Source: Altererythrobacter xiamenensis
GTDB taxonomy: Bacteria; Pseudomonadota; Alphaproteobacteria; Sphingomonadales; Sphingomonadaceae
NCBI RefSeq assembly: GCF_900177715.1
Contig: NZ_FXWG01000001.1
Span: 124,001-188,000, forward strand
Length of the DNA: 64,000 bases
Direction: 5' to 3'
This document shows positions 1 through 11,983 of the stretch, piece by piece. Both the position numbers and the translations under genes were made by a program. The notes beneath the pieces were generated by a model. That model had not been told where the DNA came from and searched no databases. It saw nothing but the letters and a program-made list of their open reading frames with translations. Position 1 is the stretch's first letter, and each line of letters begins with the position of its first letter.

Positions 1-1759
1 CATCGTGCTGACCGTGATCGCAGTCGCGCGCGTGACTGCCGCGCTCGGCCTATCGCCCGAGCATGACGGCGACAGCACGCGCAAGCTCGAAGTGATCTAC
101 GAAGTCGGCGCGTTCAGCTACGCGCTGGCGCTGGGCAGCATTGCCGCGATTTGCATCGTGATGAATGCCAGCGCAGCGGTCGAGGTGCTGATGGTAGCCA
201 ACGCCACCTGCTACGGCGTGGGCATCTGCGCCCGCAACGCCGGGCGGCCCGTCATCGCGCTGGGGCAGCTTTCGCTGGTCTGCCTGCCGATCATGTTCGC
301 AGCCCTGTGGGTGGGCACGCTCGCGCATATCGCGCTATTCATCACCATGCTGCTGCTTTTCCCGGCGATGGCCTCGATCACCTTCAACGTGTTCAAGGTA
401 TTGCGCGATTCCATTGCTTCTGCAGAAACCAGCGCGCGCCTCGCCGAGAAGATGCAGATTCTTGCGCGGACCGATGTCGTCACCGGCCTCGCCAACCGCG
501 CCGGTCTCAACCACGCCATGGTCGAAACCATGATGGCGCTCGAAGACGATGCCTGCATCGCGCTGATGTGGATCGACCTCGATCGCTTCAAGGAGGTCAA
601 CGACCTGCTAGGCCATCCGATCGGCGACCGCGTGTTGTCCGAAGTTGCGCGGCGCCTGCGTGACGTTGCCCCCGAAGGTGCGACCATTGCGCGGTTCGGC
701 GGCGACGAGTTCGTGCTGTTTTCCCCGATCCGCGACCGCAAGCAGAGCGAACAGATCGCCAGCGAAGTCCATGCCGAGATCATGCGCCCGATCCGCATCG
801 ATGGCGACCGGCTGGAAGTGCGCGCGTCGGTCGGCGTCGCCCTGCTGCCCGAAGATGCGAACGATGCCGACACGCTGATGCAGAATGCCGACCAGGCGCT
901 CTATCATGCGAAGATCGGCGGCCGCGCCCAGACGCGCTTCTTCGACCAGTCGATGACCCGCGACCTCGTGCGTCGCCGCGAGATCGAGGACGAACTGCGC
1001 CTTGCCATCCAGCGCGACGAGCTGTCGATCTTCTTCCAGCCGATCGTCGATCTCGAGACCGGCAAGATCCGCACCTTCGAGGCACTGGTGCGCTGGTTCC
1101 ACCCGGTGAAGGGGGAATTGCGCCCCGACGAGTTCATTCCGGTGGCCGAGGAATCGGGCGTGATCGTCACGCTGGGCAACTGGATCACCGCCCAGGCCGC
1201 GCGTGTATGCGCGCAATGGCCAGAGGACGTCACCGTCGCGGTCAACCTTTCGCCGCTGCAGATCCGCGCTCCCGGCGCTGCGCTCGGCATCCGCAACGCA
1301 CTGCGCGAAGCGAAGCTCGATCCGCACCGGCTCGAACTGGAAGTAACCGAGAGCCTCTTCATCGAGGACAACCACGCCACCGCAGCTTTCATCGAGGAAC
1401 TTGCGGCCGAGGGGGTGCGCTTCGCGCTCGACGACTTCGGAACCGGCTATTCCTCGCTCGGCTACATCAACAATTTTCCGTTCAAGAAGATCAAGGTCGA
1501 CCGCAGCTTCGTCTCGGGTCCCAATGTCGGCAAGAAGAGCGAAGCCATCATCCGCGCCGTCGCGGAGATGGGGACGCAGCTGGGTATGGAGATCGTTGCC
1601 GAAGGGCTCGAGACGATCGATCAGGTCCAAGCGGTACGCGAAGCGGGCTGTACGCTCGGCCAGGGCTACCACTTCAGCCGCGCCGTGCCCGACTATCTCG
1701 CCGCCATGCTGCTCGCCGAGGAGCGCGAGGGGCCGGACGGTCTGCGCAAGACCGCCTGA
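1..1759 (+). CDS. Membrane-anchored GGDEF-EAL cyclic-di-GMP turnover protein (5' end outside window)
   Basis: The reading frame is open to the first base, so the true start is probably upstream; a GTG at base 5 is the first visible candidate and residues are counted from it. Hydrophobic stretches in the first ~130 residues look like membrane segments, followed by a GGDEF domain with intact GGDEF near residue 231 and an EAL domain beginning near residue 358. The phosphodiesterase signature looks complete: EAL, a DDFGTGYSSL loop, KVD, an AEGLET glutamate and a QGY-F motif. No RxxD inhibitory site precedes GGDEF, so product inhibition of the cyclase is unlikely. Both activities are possible by motif; the net direction cannot be told. 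A short hairpin follows the stop. Confidence 0.93.
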   Translation, partial: IVLTVIAVARVTAALGLSPEHDGDSTRKLEVIYEVGAFSYALALGSIAAICIVMNASAAVEVLMVANATCYGVGICARNAGRPVIALGQLSLVCLPIMFAALWVGTLAHIALFITMLLLFPAMASITFNVFKVLRDSIASAETSARLAEKMQILARTDVVTGLANRAGLNHAMVETMMALEDDACIALMWIDLDRFKEVNDLLGHPIGDRVLSEVARRLRDVAPEGATIARFGGDEFVLFSPIRDRKQSEQIASEVHAEIMRPIRIDGDRLEVRASVGVALLPEDANDADTLMQNADQALYHAKIGGRAQTRFFDQSMTRDLVRRREIEDELRLAIQRDELSIFFQPIVDLETGKIRTFEALVRWFHPVKGELRPDEFIPVAEESGVIVTLGNWITAQAARVCAQWPEDVTVAVNLSPLQIRAPGAALGIRNALREAKLDPHRLELEVTESLFIEDNHATAAFIEELAAEGVRFALDDFGTGYSSLGYINNFPFKKIKVDRSFVSGPNVGKKSEAIIRAVAEMGTQLGMEIVAEGLETIDQVQAVREAGCTLGQGYHFSRAVPDYLAAMLLAEEREGPDGLRKTA

Positions 1760-1838
1760 GCGATTCCCCATCGAGAACCTGTCCCGCCTCGCCTCGAGCA
1801 GCGCGGGAACGGATTACCTATCGACGCGTCTCATAAGG

Positions 1839-1861
1839 GCGGGCCCCGAAATCAGGCCCGC
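1839..1861 (+). terminator. Hairpin downstream of the GGDEF-EAL gene
   Basis: Seven-base GC-rich arms (GCGGGCC/GGCCCGC) enclose a nine-base loop and lie about 80 bases after the stop codon. A TTTT appears only some eight bases later, so this is a weak intrinsic terminator candidate. Confidence 0.35.
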
Positions 1862-1904
1862 AATCGCGTTTTGCGCGGATATCGTCGGATTTTGCCAATC
1901 GCTA

Positions 1905-1986
1905 TTGCAATTGCGAATTATTTGCAAAGATAGTTCCGAACTGGCACTTTTTGCCGGTTGCAATCGCACAGGCGCGGGCTTAGGGC
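1905..1986 (+). promoter_or_regulatory. TTGCAA-rich upstream region of mdh
   Basis: The 332-base gap before mdh holds no gene. It is AT-richer than its surroundings and carries three copies of the palindrome TTGCAA (starting 1905, 1922, 1958). The third is followed after 17 bases by TAGGGC, and the first after 17 bases by AGATAG, so either could be a -35-like box. Assignment is tentative. Confidence 0.3.
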
Positions 1987-1995
1987 GACCGATGA

Positions 1996-3535
<1,540 letters not shown>

Positions 3536-4426
3536 ATGTCCATTCTCGTAAACAAAGACACCAAGGTCATCACCCAGGGGATGACCGGCAACACCGGCAC
3601 TTTCCACACGCAGCAGGCGCTCGATTACGGCACGCAGATGGTTGCGGGCGTGACCCCGGGCAAAGGCGGCACCGAGCATATCGGTCTGCCGCAGTTCGAC
3701 ACGGTGCGCGAAGCCAAGGCTGCGACCGGCGCAACCGCCTCGTGCATCTACGTACCCCCGCCTTTCGCCGCTGATGCGATCTGCGAAGCTATCGATGCCG
3801 AAATGGAACTCATCGTCTGCATCACCGAGGGCATTCCGGTGCTCGACATGGTCCGCGCCAAGGCCGCTCTCGAAGGCAGCAAATCGCGCCTGATCGGCCC
3901 GAACTGCCCCGGCGTGCTGACGCCGGAAGAATGCAAGATCGGCATCATGCCCGGCTCCATCTTCAAGAAGGGTTCGGTCGGCGTCGTCTCGCGTTCGGGC
4001 ACGCTGACTTACGAAGCCGTGCACCAGACCACCATGGTCGGCCTCGGCCAGACCACCGCGGTCGGTATCGGCGGCGATCCGGTCAACGGCACCAATTTCA
4101 TCGACGTGCTCGACATGTTCCTCGACGATGACGAGACCAAGTCGATCATCATGATCGGCGAAATCGGCGGCAGCGCCGAAGAAGAAGCCGCAGCCTTCAT
4201 CAAGGCCGAGGCTGCCAAGGGTCGCCGCAAGCCGATGGTCGGTTTCATCGCGGGCCGCACCGCGCCTCCGGGCCGCCGCATGGGCCATGCCGGCGCGATC
4301 GTTTCCGGTGGCCAGGGCGGCGCTGACGACAAGATCGCGGCGATGGAAGATGCGGGCATCCGTGTCTCGCCCTCGCCTTCCGAACTCGGCACCACGCTCG
4401 ACGCGATGCTCAAGGAAATGGCCTGA
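3536..4426 (+). CDS. sucD: Succinate--CoA ligase (ADP-forming) subunit alpha
   Basis: The alpha subunit carries the CoA-binding domain and the phosphohistidine used in succinyl-CoA to succinate conversion. The 296 residues include the N-terminal [13 protein letters not shown] nucleotide-binding segment and the GHAG motif with the phosphorylated His at about residue 251, both intact; length is normal. The start abuts the previous stop with no gap. The beta subunit (sucC), usually adjacent, is not in this window. A six-base-pair hairpin separates sucD from sucA. Confidence 0.97.
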   Translation: MSILVNKDTKVITQGMTGNTGTFHTQQALDYGTQMVAGVTPGKGGTEHIGLPQFDTVREAKAATGATASCIYVPPPFAADAICEAIDAEMELIVCITEGIPVLDMVRAKAALEGSKSRLIGPNCPGVLTPEECKIGIMPGSIFKKGSVGVVSRSGTLTYEAVHQTTMVGLGQTTAVGIGGDPVNGTNFIDVLDMFLDDDETKSIIMIGEIGGSAEEEAAAFIKAEAAKGRRKPMVGFIAGRTAPPGRRMGHAGAIVSGGQGGADDKIAAMEDAGIRVSPSPSELGTTLDAMLKEMA

Positions 4427-4432
4427 TCGGTT

Positions 4433-4448
4433 CCCCGCATTCGCGGGG
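4433..4448 (+). other. Intercistronic hairpin between sucD and sucA
   Basis: CCCCGC and GCGGGG pair across a four-base ATTC loop a few bases after the sucD stop. No T-run follows, so it is more likely a stability or processing element than a full terminator. Confidence 0.35.
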
Positions 4449-4481
4449 CACCCTCGCTTCCTCCTCCCCTAGGAGCCCCCC

Positions 4482-7334
4482 ATGGGTAACGAACAGCACG
4501 ACTTTCTCCCCGAGCTTTCCGATCAGGAAGGCCCCCAGCCCGGCCCCAGCTGGGCCAATCCGCGCTGGCTGGCGGAGGCAGTCGATGCCGATGCCGATCT
4601 GACGCAGGCGCTCGACCCGACCGCGATGAAGATCGCGATCAAGGAAGCGTCGGCCAAGGCGGGCAAGCCGACCGACACCAAGTCGATCGAGCAGGCGGCG
4701 GACGATTCCGTGCGTGCCATGCTGCTGGTGCGGCTTTATCGTGTGCGCGGGCACCTCGCGGCGAATCTCGACCCGCTGGGGCTGTCGCATCGTGACGAAC
4801 CCGAGGATCTCAGCCTCGACTGGCATGGTTTTGCGGGGCAGGAAGATCGCGAGGTCTATGTCGGCGGCGTCTTCGGCTTCGAATGGGTGCGCGTGGGCGA
4901 TCTCTACCAGATCCTGCGCGAGACCTATTGCGGCAATGTCGGTCTCGAATACATGCACATCTCGGACACGACCGAGCGGCGCTTCCTGCAGGACAAGTTC
5001 GAGAAGCCGGAAGATACGATCCAGTTCACCGAGGAAGGCAAGAAAGCCATTCTCGCAGCCGTGATCCGCGGCGAGGAATACGAGAAGTTCCTCGGCAAGA
5101 AATACGTCGGGACCAAGCGTTTCGGCCTCGACGGCGGCGAATCCATGATTCCCGCGCTCGAAGCGGTGATCAAGTATGGCGGCGCGCTCGGCGTGCGTGA
5201 GATCGTTTACGGCATGGCGCACCGCGGCCGGTTGAACGTGCTCGCGAACGTCATGGGCAAGCCATACAAGGTCATCTTCCACGAGTTCTCGGGCGGCAGC
5301 GCCAATCCGGAAGATGTCGGCGGCTCGGGCGATGTGAAGTACCACCTCGGGACCTCCACCGACCGCGAGTTCGACGGGATCTCGGTCCACATGTCGCTCG
5401 TCCCCAACCCCTCGCACCTCGAAGCGGTCGATCCGGTGGTTCTGGGCAAGGTCCGCGCACAACAGGCCGTTCGCGAAGACCTTGATAAGCATGAACAGGT
5501 GCTGCCCGTGCTGCTTCACGGCGACGCGGCCTTCGCCGGGCAAGGCGTCGTGTGGGAAAGCCTGAGCTTTTCCGGCATCAATGGCTACAACACCGGCGGC
5601 TGCCTGCACTTCATCATCAACAACCAGATCGGCTTCACGACAAGCCCGCGTTTCGCGCGCAGCTCGCCTTACCCCTCGGACGTCGCGAAGGGCGTCCAGG
5701 CGCCGATCCTGCACGTCAACGGCGACGATCCGGAAGCGGTGACCTTCGCCTGCAAGCTGGCGATCGAGTACCGTCAGAAGTTCAAGCGCGACATCGTGAT
5801 CGACATGTGGTGCTACCGCCGCTTTGGCCACAACGAAGGCGACGAGCCGAGCTTTACCCAGCCGCTGATGTACAAGGAAATCCGCAAGCATCCGCGGGTT
5901 TCGGAGATCTATTCGGACGAGCTGATCGCGCAGGGCACGATCGAGAAGGGCTATGCCCCGCAGCTGCGCGACGAGTTCGACGCCCTGCTTCAGGAAGAGT
6001 TCGACGCGGCAGAGAGTTATCAGGCCAACGAAGCCGACTGGTTCGGCGGTCGCTGGGCGGGCCTGAACAAGCCGGCCGACCCCGAAAGTTCGCGCCGTAG
6101 CGCCGACTCCGCGATCGAGCGCAAGCTTTTCGACAGCCTTGGACGCACACTGACCACGGTTCCCGACGGCCTTGTCATCCACAAGACGCTCCAGCGCGTG
6201 CTCGATGCCAAGGCGAAGATGTTCGAAACCGGCGAAGGGTTCGACTGGGCCACGGCAGAGGCGCTCGCCTACGGCAGCCTCGTGACCGAAGGGTTCGGCG
6301 TGCGCCTGTCGGGCCAGGACTCGGGCCGCGGCACCTTCAGCCAGCGCCACGCAGTCTGGGTCGACCAGAACACCGAGGAAAAATACATCCCGCTGTGCCA
6401 GCTGCCGCATGGCAAGTTCGAAGTCTACGACAGCCCGCTGTCCGAATATGGCGTGCTCGGTTTCGAATACGGGTTCGCAATGGCCGACCCCAAGACGCTG
6501 GTTCTTTGGGAAGCGCAGTTCGGCGACTTCGCCAATGGCGCGCAGATCATGATCGACCAGTTCATCGCGTCGGGCGAGGCCAAGTGGCTGCGCGCCAACG
6601 GCCTCGTGATGCTGCTGCCGCATGGTTACGAGGGCCAGGGCCCCGAGCACAGCTCGGCCCGGCTCGAACGCTTCCTGCAGCTGTGCGCAAACGACAATAT
6701 CCAGGTCTGCAACATCACCACCCCGGCGAACTATTTCCACGTGCTTCGCCGCCAGATGCTGCGGAGCTTCCGCAAGCCGCTCGTCATCATGACGCCCAAG
6801 TCGCTGCTGCGGCACCCGCTGGCGAAGAGCGATGCCGAGGAGTTTCTCGGCGATCACCACTTCATGCGGATCAAGTCCGACCTGAAAGAAATCGACGACA
6901 AGAAGGTGCGCCGCCTCGTGCTGTGCAGCGGCAAGGTCGCCTACGACCTGATGCAGAAGCGCGACGAGGAAAATATCGACGACGTCTCGATCGTCCGGAT
7001 CGAGCAGCTTTACCCCTTCCCCGGCGAGCCGCTCGCCGTTCGGCTCAAACGGATGAAGAACCTCCAGGAGGTCATCTGGTGCCAGGAAGAGCCCAAGAAC
7101 AACGGCGCATGGTTCTTCGTCGAAAGCCAGATCGAAGAAGCGCTCGCCAATGCCGGTCATGGCGGCATGCGCCCGCGTTATGCCGGGCGCGAAGTTGCAG
7201 CCTCTCCCGCAACCGGTTTTGCCAAGCGCCACATGGCGCAGCAGGAAGGGCTCGTCAGCGTTGCGCTGGGCCTGTCCGAACGCGGCGAAACGCACGCCAA
7301 GCACACAAACAATTCGCCTAAGAAAAAGGCCTGA
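4482..7334 (+). CDS. sucA: 2-oxoglutarate dehydrogenase E1 component
   Basis: Thiamine-diphosphate decarboxylase of the 2-oxoglutarate dehydrogenase complex. The 950-residue length is typical. The N-terminal segment with a PSWANPRWL motif is the family's E2-contact tail, the HRGRLNVL motif follows, and the ThDP/Mg motif starts with GDAAFAGQG near residue 346 and runs to NNQIGFTT. The C-terminal transketolase-like half contains the [16 protein letters not shown] loop. AGGAG lies just upstream of the ATG. E1, E2 and E3 are consecutive, 11 and 10 bases apart, suggesting one transcript. Confidence 0.98.
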   Translation: MGNEQHDFLPELSDQEGPQPGPSWANPRWLAEAVDADADLTQALDPTAMKIAIKEASAKAGKPTDTKSIEQAADDSVRAMLLVRLYRVRGHLAANLDPLGLSHRDEPEDLSLDWHGFAGQEDREVYVGGVFGFEWVRVGDLYQILRETYCGNVGLEYMHISDTTERRFLQDKFEKPEDTIQFTEEGKKAILAAVIRGEEYEKFLGKKYVGTKRFGLDGGESMIPALEAVIKYGGALGVREIVYGMAHRGRLNVLANVMGKPYKVIFHEFSGGSANPEDVGGSGDVKYHLGTSTDREFDGISVHMSLVPNPSHLEAVDPVVLGKVRAQQAVREDLDKHEQVLPVLLHGDAAFAGQGVVWESLSFSGINGYNTGGCLHFIINNQIGFTTSPRFARSSPYPSDVAKGVQAPILHVNGDDPEAVTFACKLAIEYRQKFKRDIVIDMWCYRRFGHNEGDEPSFTQPLMYKEIRKHPRVSEIYSDELIAQGTIEKGYAPQLRDEFDALLQEEFDAAESYQANEADWFGGRWAGLNKPADPESSRRSADSAIERKLFDSLGRTLTTVPDGLVIHKTLQRVLDAKAKMFETGEGFDWATAEALAYGSLVTEGFGVRLSGQDSGRGTFSQRHAVWVDQNTEEKYIPLCQLPHGKFEVYDSPLSEYGVLGFEYGFAMADPKTLVLWEAQFGDFANGAQIMIDQFIASGEAKWLRANGLVMLLPHGYEGQGPEHSSARLERFLQLCANDNIQVCNITTPANYFHVLRRQMLRSFRKPLVIMTPKSLLRHPLAKSDAEEFLGDHHFMRIKSDLKEIDDKKVRRLVLCSGKVAYDLMQKRDEENIDDVSIVRIEQLYPFPGEPLAVRLKRMKNLQEVIWCQEEPKNNGAWFFVESQIEEALANAGHGGMRPRYAGREVAASPATGFAKRHMAQQEGLVSVALGLSERGETHAKHTNNSPKKKA

Positions 7335-7345
7335 GGAACAGAATT

Positions 7346-8602
7346 ATGGCCACTGAAATCAAAGTCCCGACCCTCGGCGAGTCCGTCACCGAAGCGACCG
7401 TGGGCGAATGGCTGAAGAACCCCGGCGATGCCGTCGCGGTGGACGAGCCGATCGCCAGCCTCGAAACCGACAAGGTCGCGGTCGATGTCCCCTCCCCCGT
7501 CGCTGGCGTGCTGCAGGAACACAGCGTTTCCGTCGGTGACACGGTCGAAGTCGGCGCGGTGATCGCCACGGTCGAAGAAGGCGCTGCGCCTGCAGCGAAG
7601 GACGAGGAAGCCGGTCGCGCCAAGGAGGACCGTGAAGAATCCCAGGGCAAGCAGGAAGACAAGAGCGAGGAAAAAAGCGCGCCTGCTGGCGACGCATCCT
7701 CCGTCACCATGTCGCCCGCCGTGCGCCGCGCGGTGCTCGAACACGGGGTCGATCCGACCACGATCAAGGGCACGGGCAAGGATGGGCGCCTGACCAAGGA
7801 AGACGTGATCGCTGCGGCCAAGGCCAAGAAGTCCGGCGGCGGCGACTCTGTCGCCCAGGCTGCTCCCGAGCAGGCCGCAACGCCGTCCGCCCCCGCTGGC
7901 GGTCGCAACACCGAACGCGTGAAGATGACGCGCATGCGCCAGACCATCGCCCGCCGCCTCAAGGGCGCGCAGGAAGAGGCTGCGCTGCTTACCACTTTCA
8001 ACGACTGCGACATGTCGGCAGTGATCGAGGCGCGCTCGAAGTACAAGGACCTCTTCGCCAAGAAGCACGACATCAAATTGGGCTTCATGGGCTTCTTCGC
8101 CAAGGCTGCCTGCCTCGCGCTGAAGGACGTGCCAGCCGCCAACGCCTATATCGAGGGTGACGAGATCGTTTATCACGATTACGTCGACATCTCGGTCGCT
8201 GTCAGCGCGCCCAACGGCCTCGTTGTCCCGGTCATCCGCGATGCCGACAAGAAGGGCTTCGCGCAAATCGAGAAGGACATCGCCGACTTCGGGGCGCGCG
8301 CCAAGGAAGGCACGCTGACCATGGAAGACATGTCGGGCGGCACCTTCACCATTTCGAATGGCGGGGTTTTCGGTTCGCTCATGTCGACCCCGATCATCAA
8401 CCCTCCGCAGAGCGCCGTCCTCGGCCTGCACCGGATCGAAGATCGCCCGGTCGTCGTCGATGGCGAGATCGTGATCCGTCCGATGATGTATCTCGCGCTC
8501 TCCTACGACCACCGCCTGATCGACGGGCGCGAGGCCGTGACCGCACTCAAGATTATCAAGGAAGCGATCGAAGATCCTACCCGGATGCTGATCGACCTTT
8601 GA
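7346..8602 (+). CDS. sucB: Dihydrolipoyllysine-residue succinyltransferase (E2 of 2-oxoglutarate dehydrogenase)
   Basis: Core acyltransferase of the complex. One lipoyl domain (residues 1-75, lipoylated Lys43 in ETDKV), a charged Ala/Glu/Lys-rich linker, a peripheral-subunit-binding domain (about 122-157, MSPAVRR to LTKEDV), a second flexible linker, then the catalytic domain ending in [11 protein letters not shown] with His389 and Asp393. All active-site residues are present and 418 residues is normal for a single-lipoyl SucB. The gene is tightly spaced between sucA and lpd. Confidence 0.97.
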   Translation: MATEIKVPTLGESVTEATVGEWLKNPGDAVAVDEPIASLETDKVAVDVPSPVAGVLQEHSVSVGDTVEVGAVIATVEEGAAPAAKDEEAGRAKEDREESQGKQEDKSEEKSAPAGDASSVTMSPAVRRAVLEHGVDPTTIKGTGKDGRLTKEDVIAAAKAKKSGGGDSVAQAAPEQAATPSAPAGGRNTERVKMTRMRQTIARRLKGAQEEAALLTTFNDCDMSAVIEARSKYKDLFAKKHDIKLGFMGFFAKAACLALKDVPAANAYIEGDEIVYHDYVDISVAVSAPNGLVVPVIRDADKKGFAQIEKDIADFGARAKEGTLTMEDMSGGTFTISNGGVFGSLMSTPIINPPQSAVLGLHRIEDRPVVVDGEIVIRPMMYLALSYDHRLIDGREAVTALKIIKEAIEDPTRMLIDL

Positions 8603-8612
8603 GGAACAGATA

Positions 8613-10022
8613 ATGGCTGAATACGACTACGACGTCCTCATCATCGGTGCCGGTCCCGGCGGCTATGTTGCTGCAATCCGCGCGGCGCAGCTGGGCCTGA
8701 AGACCGCTTGTGCGGAAAGCCGCGATACGCTTGGCGGCACCTGCCTCAACGTCGGCTGCATCCCCTCGAAAGCGATGCTGCACGCGTCCGAATATTTCGA
8801 CGCCGCCAGCAACGGCACCATGGAGCACATGGGGATCGAGGTTAAGCCCAAGCTCAACATAGACAAGCTCCACGGCCAGCGGATCGAGGCGGTCGACGGC
8901 CTGACCAAGGGCATCGAGTTCCTGTTCAAGAAGAACAAGGTCGACTGGAAGAAGGGCCACGCCACCTTCCAGGACGCGCACACGGTCAAGGTCGGGGACG
9001 AAACCGTCACCGCTAGGGAAATCGTGATTGCTACCGGTTCCTCGGTCACCCCGCTGAAGGGGATCGAGGTCGATAATTCGAAGCATATCGTGGTCGATTC
9101 CACCGGCGCGCTCGAACTGCCCAAGGTGCCCAAGAAAATGGTCGTCATCGGTGGCGGCGTGATCGGGCTGGAGCTTGGCAGCGTATGGCGCCGCCTCGGC
9201 GCAGAAGTGATCGTGGTCGAATTCCTCGACAAGCTGCTGCCCGGCATGGACGACGATGTCCGCAAGGAAGCGGCCAAGATCTTCAAGAAGCAGGGCATGG
9301 AACTGCGCCTCTCGACAAAGGTCACCGGCTGCACGGTCAAGGGCAAGAAGGCGACGCTGACGCTCGAGCCGTCCTCCGGTGGCGACGAGGAAACGCTGGA
9401 AGCGGATTGCGTGCTCGTCTCGATCGGGCGCATTCCCAATACCGACGGGCTCGGCCTCGACGCCATCGGCCTCGAAACCAATGCGCGCGGCCAGATCGAG
9501 GTCGATCACGAGTTCCGCACCGCTGTCGACGGCGTACGCGCCATTGGCGACGTGGTGCCCGGCCCCATGCTCGCCCACAAGGCAGAAGACGAAGGCATCG
9601 CCGTGGCCGAATGGATCGCGGGCGAGACCGGCATCGTCAATCACGATGTCATCCCGTCTGTCGTCTATACCTGGCCCGAAATCGCCGGAGTCGGCCTCAC
9701 TACCGAGCAGGCCATCGAGAAGATGGGCGACAAGTCCAAGGTGAAGGTCGGCAAGTTCCCGATGATGGCGAACAGCCGTGCCAAGACCAATCACGAGCCG
9801 GACGGGTTCGTAAAGGTCATCGCGGAAGCGGAAAGCGACCGCGTGCTCGGTGTCTGGGCGATTGCCAGCGTTGCCGGTACGATGATCGCAGAGGCGGCGG
9901 TAGCGATGGAGTTCGGCGCGACGTCCGAAGACATCGCCTACACCTGCCACGCGCACCCGACGCACGCGGAAGCAACCAAGGAAGCAGCCATGGCCGTTCA
10001 GGGCAAGGCGATCCACGTCTGA
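8613..10022 (+). CDS. lpd: Dihydrolipoyl dehydrogenase (E3)
   Basis: FAD-dependent re-oxidation of dihydrolipoamide, passing electrons to NAD. The 469 residues show the N-terminal GAGPGGYVAA FAD loop, the redox disulfide GGTCLNVGC (Cys44, Cys49), the central GGGVIGLELG NAD-binding loop, and the C-terminal HAHPTHAEA with the catalytic His-Glu pair. Located directly after sucB, it is presumably the E3 of the 2-oxoglutarate complex; E3 can also be shared with pyruvate dehydrogenase, which is not seen here. Confidence 0.97.
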   Translation: MAEYDYDVLIIGAGPGGYVAAIRAAQLGLKTACAESRDTLGGTCLNVGCIPSKAMLHASEYFDAASNGTMEHMGIEVKPKLNIDKLHGQRIEAVDGLTKGIEFLFKKNKVDWKKGHATFQDAHTVKVGDETVTAREIVIATGSSVTPLKGIEVDNSKHIVVDSTGALELPKVPKKMVVIGGGVIGLELGSVWRRLGAEVIVVEFLDKLLPGMDDDVRKEAAKIFKKQGMELRLSTKVTGCTVKGKKATLTLEPSSGGDEETLEADCVLVSIGRIPNTDGLGLDAIGLETNARGQIEVDHEFRTAVDGVRAIGDVVPGPMLAHKAEDEGIAVAEWIAGETGIVNHDVIPSVVYTWPEIAGVGLTTEQAIEKMGDKSKVKVGKFPMMANSRAKTNHEPDGFVKVIAEAESDRVLGVWAIASVAGTMIAEAAVAMEFGATSEDIAYTCHAHPTHAEATKEAAMAVQGKAIHV

Positions 10023-10103
10023 TTGCGAGTTCTGCGATTTGGCCCGTAGCGTTGTGATTATCGGTGCGGGCCAGCAGACAGCGCCTCGATCGGCAAGCTT
10101 GCC

Positions 10104-10919
10104 GTGAACTCGGCCCGCGTTGCCCTCGCCGCACTGGCATTGCCGGTTCTGGCAGGAATTGCGTGGATGGCTGCGGCTGGCGCGCCGGCGCATTATCTTG
10201 GTATCAATGCAGGGGCGCTGCTGGTCGCTGCCTTGTGGATCGGCTTTGGCTGGAGCGCACGCAGTCTTTCACAGCGGCGCGGACTGACACTGGCTCTTCT
10301 CGCGATCCTGTTCCTGCCGCTCGTTCTCGGGCCGCATGTGAACGGAATCGCGCGCTGGATAGCGATCGGCCCTTTCGCGCTTCACACCGGTATGCTGGTC
10401 GGTCCGGCGCTGGCTATACTGGCGTCGCGCGATCCAGATTATGCGGTACCGATCCTCCTGACGGGCCTGTTCGCGGCGCTGCTCCAGCCGGACGCGGCAA
10501 CCGGATTCGCGCTCACTTTCGCAGCGATCGGGGCGCATGACGCGACAAAGGACTGGAAGATCGGGCTTGTCGGCATCGTCGGCTTCATTGCCAGCCTGCG
10601 CATGTTCGTGATCGGCGAGCTGCCCGCAACGCCCTTCGTCGAGCGCGTGCTGATCGATGCGCTTGCTCTATCGCCCTGGGCGGCGCTCGCGCTGTTTCTC
10701 TCGCTCGCCGCCAGCTTCGCGCTCATCCTGTTTGCCGGTCCCGCTGATAAGCCGCAACGTCTCGCCCTTGCGGGCGCGTTCTTCGGCTTTTCGATGGCTG
10801 CGCTGATGTCCCACTACCCGACCATTCTGATCGGATATGGCGCAGCGCCCATTCTGGGCCTCGGGTTCGCGCTGGCCTTGCTCCACGCGGAAAGCGAAGC
10901 GGCCACTTCAGAACAATAA
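10104..10919 (+). CDS. Short SEDS-like (FtsW/RodA-related) multi-pass membrane protein
   Basis: A 271-residue, very hydrophobic protein with about seven to eight predicted helices, started at a GTG. The segment VNGIARWIAIGPF followed by ALLQPDAATGFAL matches the family pattern of FtsW/RodA peptidoglycan polymerases (NGxxRWI-x-G and LLQPDxGTA), and the final GYGAAPILGLG is reminiscent of their SYGGSS end. It is much shorter than usual SEDS proteins (roughly 370-400 residues), and the region corresponding to the catalytic Asp motif (HTDFI-type) is not recognisable. It may be a degenerate relative with a non-enzymatic role. It converges on the next gene with four bases between stops. Confidence 0.65.
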   Translation: MNSARVALAALALPVLAGIAWMAAAGAPAHYLGINAGALLVAALWIGFGWSARSLSQRRGLTLALLAILFLPLVLGPHVNGIARWIAIGPFALHTGMLVGPALAILASRDPDYAVPILLTGLFAALLQPDAATGFALTFAAIGAHDATKDWKIGLVGIVGFIASLRMFVIGELPATPFVERVLIDALALSPWAALALFLSLAASFALILFAGPADKPQRLALAGAFFGFSMAALMSHYPTILIGYGAAPILGLGFALALLHAESEAATSEQ

Positions 10920-10923
10920 AGGC

Positions 10924-11856
10924 TCAGTCGGCTGCGACGCGGAACCGTTTGAAAAATCCCTTCGCCTTCGCCTCCGGGATTTCTGCCGTGATGCCGTATT
11001 CGCCCGGCTCCAGGTCGACCGCGAAATAGCCGGTCGCCCCTTGCGGCATGTCGTGAATACCGCCGACGAATTTCGCCGGTGCCGGGGTCTGCTGGCCGTC
11101 GATCGGGAAGAAGTCGGGCCATCGCGCTGCAGCATCGACATCGGTGTCCGCGTCGATCCGGAACAAGTGCGCGTCATGACCGACGAAATTGTTGTAAAGC
11201 TGCTGCTCGGCAAACTTCACCCGGACATCGTTTCGGCCCGGCCGGAAGCGACCTTGCGAAATCTCGTAGCCGTTGTTGGTGATCGTCAGCGTTACGTCCG
11301 AAGCAGGCTCCGCCATGCCGCCGTCCTGAGGCAAGACGGTGAGCGGCATGACCATGCCCAGCTCGCCTTCGACCGGGTTGTAATTGTGCTGCACGCCGTT
11401 CGATTTGACATAGCATTCGACGACGTAGTTGCCGGGCTCCAGAAACATCGTGGCTTCGCCGGTCACGCCGTCAGACATCATCCCCGGGCCGCCCATCCAG
11501 ACGAGGTCGCCTACCCATGCGGGCATCGTCGCGGCGATTTCCGCCGCCTTTTCTGCATCCCCTTCGATATTGGCGCTCAGGCTCGCCTGAATTGGCCGAA
11601 CGACCTGCTCGTCGAGCATTTGCGCGGTTATCCCGTCGGGCAAGCGATAGACGAGCGCATGGTGTGTCATGCCGCCCTCGTTGTTGATGCGAATGGTCGT
11701 CCAGCCCGATTTGATCGTATCGGGCCCGACGAACTTCAGTCCCTCCACCCGCAATTCGAGGACATTGGAAACCGGCTCGTTTGTTTCTTCCGATGCCGCG
11801 TTGCAGCCTGCAAGGCCCACCAGCATCGCGCATGCCAAGAGATATCGCTTCATCAT
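10924..11856 (-). CDS. Cupredoxin-like lipoprotein, function unknown
   Basis: A lipoprotein signal ends in LVGLAGC, predicting a lipid-anchored, exported protein of about 310 residues. The start was set at the ATG-ATG pair preceded by GGGGGA. The first half (SGWTTIRINNEGGMTHHALVYRLPDG and the later NYVVECY) resembles a plastocyanin/cupredoxin fold; the second half (about 190-310) repeats a beta-rich pattern with GRNDVRVKF and ends in LEPGEYGITAEI. Whether copper ligands are complete cannot be settled by eye. The neighbours do not suggest a pathway. Confidence 0.75.
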   Translation of the reverse strand: MMKRYLLACAMLVGLAGCNAASEETNEPVSNVLELRVEGLKFVGPDTIKSGWTTIRINNEGGMTHHALVYRLPDGITAQMLDEQVVRPIQASLSANIEGDAEKAAEIAATMPAWVGDLVWMGGPGMMSDGVTGEATMFLEPGNYVVECYVKSNGVQHNYNPVEGELGMVMPLTVLPQDGGMAEPASDVTLTITNNGYEISQGRFRPGRNDVRVKFAEQQLYNNFVGHDAHLFRIDADTDVDAAARWPDFFPIDGQQTPAPAKFVGGIHDMPQGATGYFAVDLEPGEYGITAEIPEAKAKGFFKRFRVAAD

Positions 11857-11983
11857 GTCCCCCCATCCCTGGGCCACAGCCTAACGCCTTCGCCAGCATA
11901 GTCACGCGCGGAGGCAAATCGGCGTTTGCTTGCGCTATCCCGGCAGGGCATATGGCGAGGGCGAGAAGGGGGAGACAAGCAGC

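Noticed and set aside
4410..7304. A minus-strand frame of 964 codons opposite sucA.
   Set aside because: sucA is unmistakable on the plus strand; the opposite frame is open because of high GC and codon bias.
8577..10193. A 538-codon minus-strand frame opposite lpd.
   Set aside because: Shadow of lpd for the same reason.
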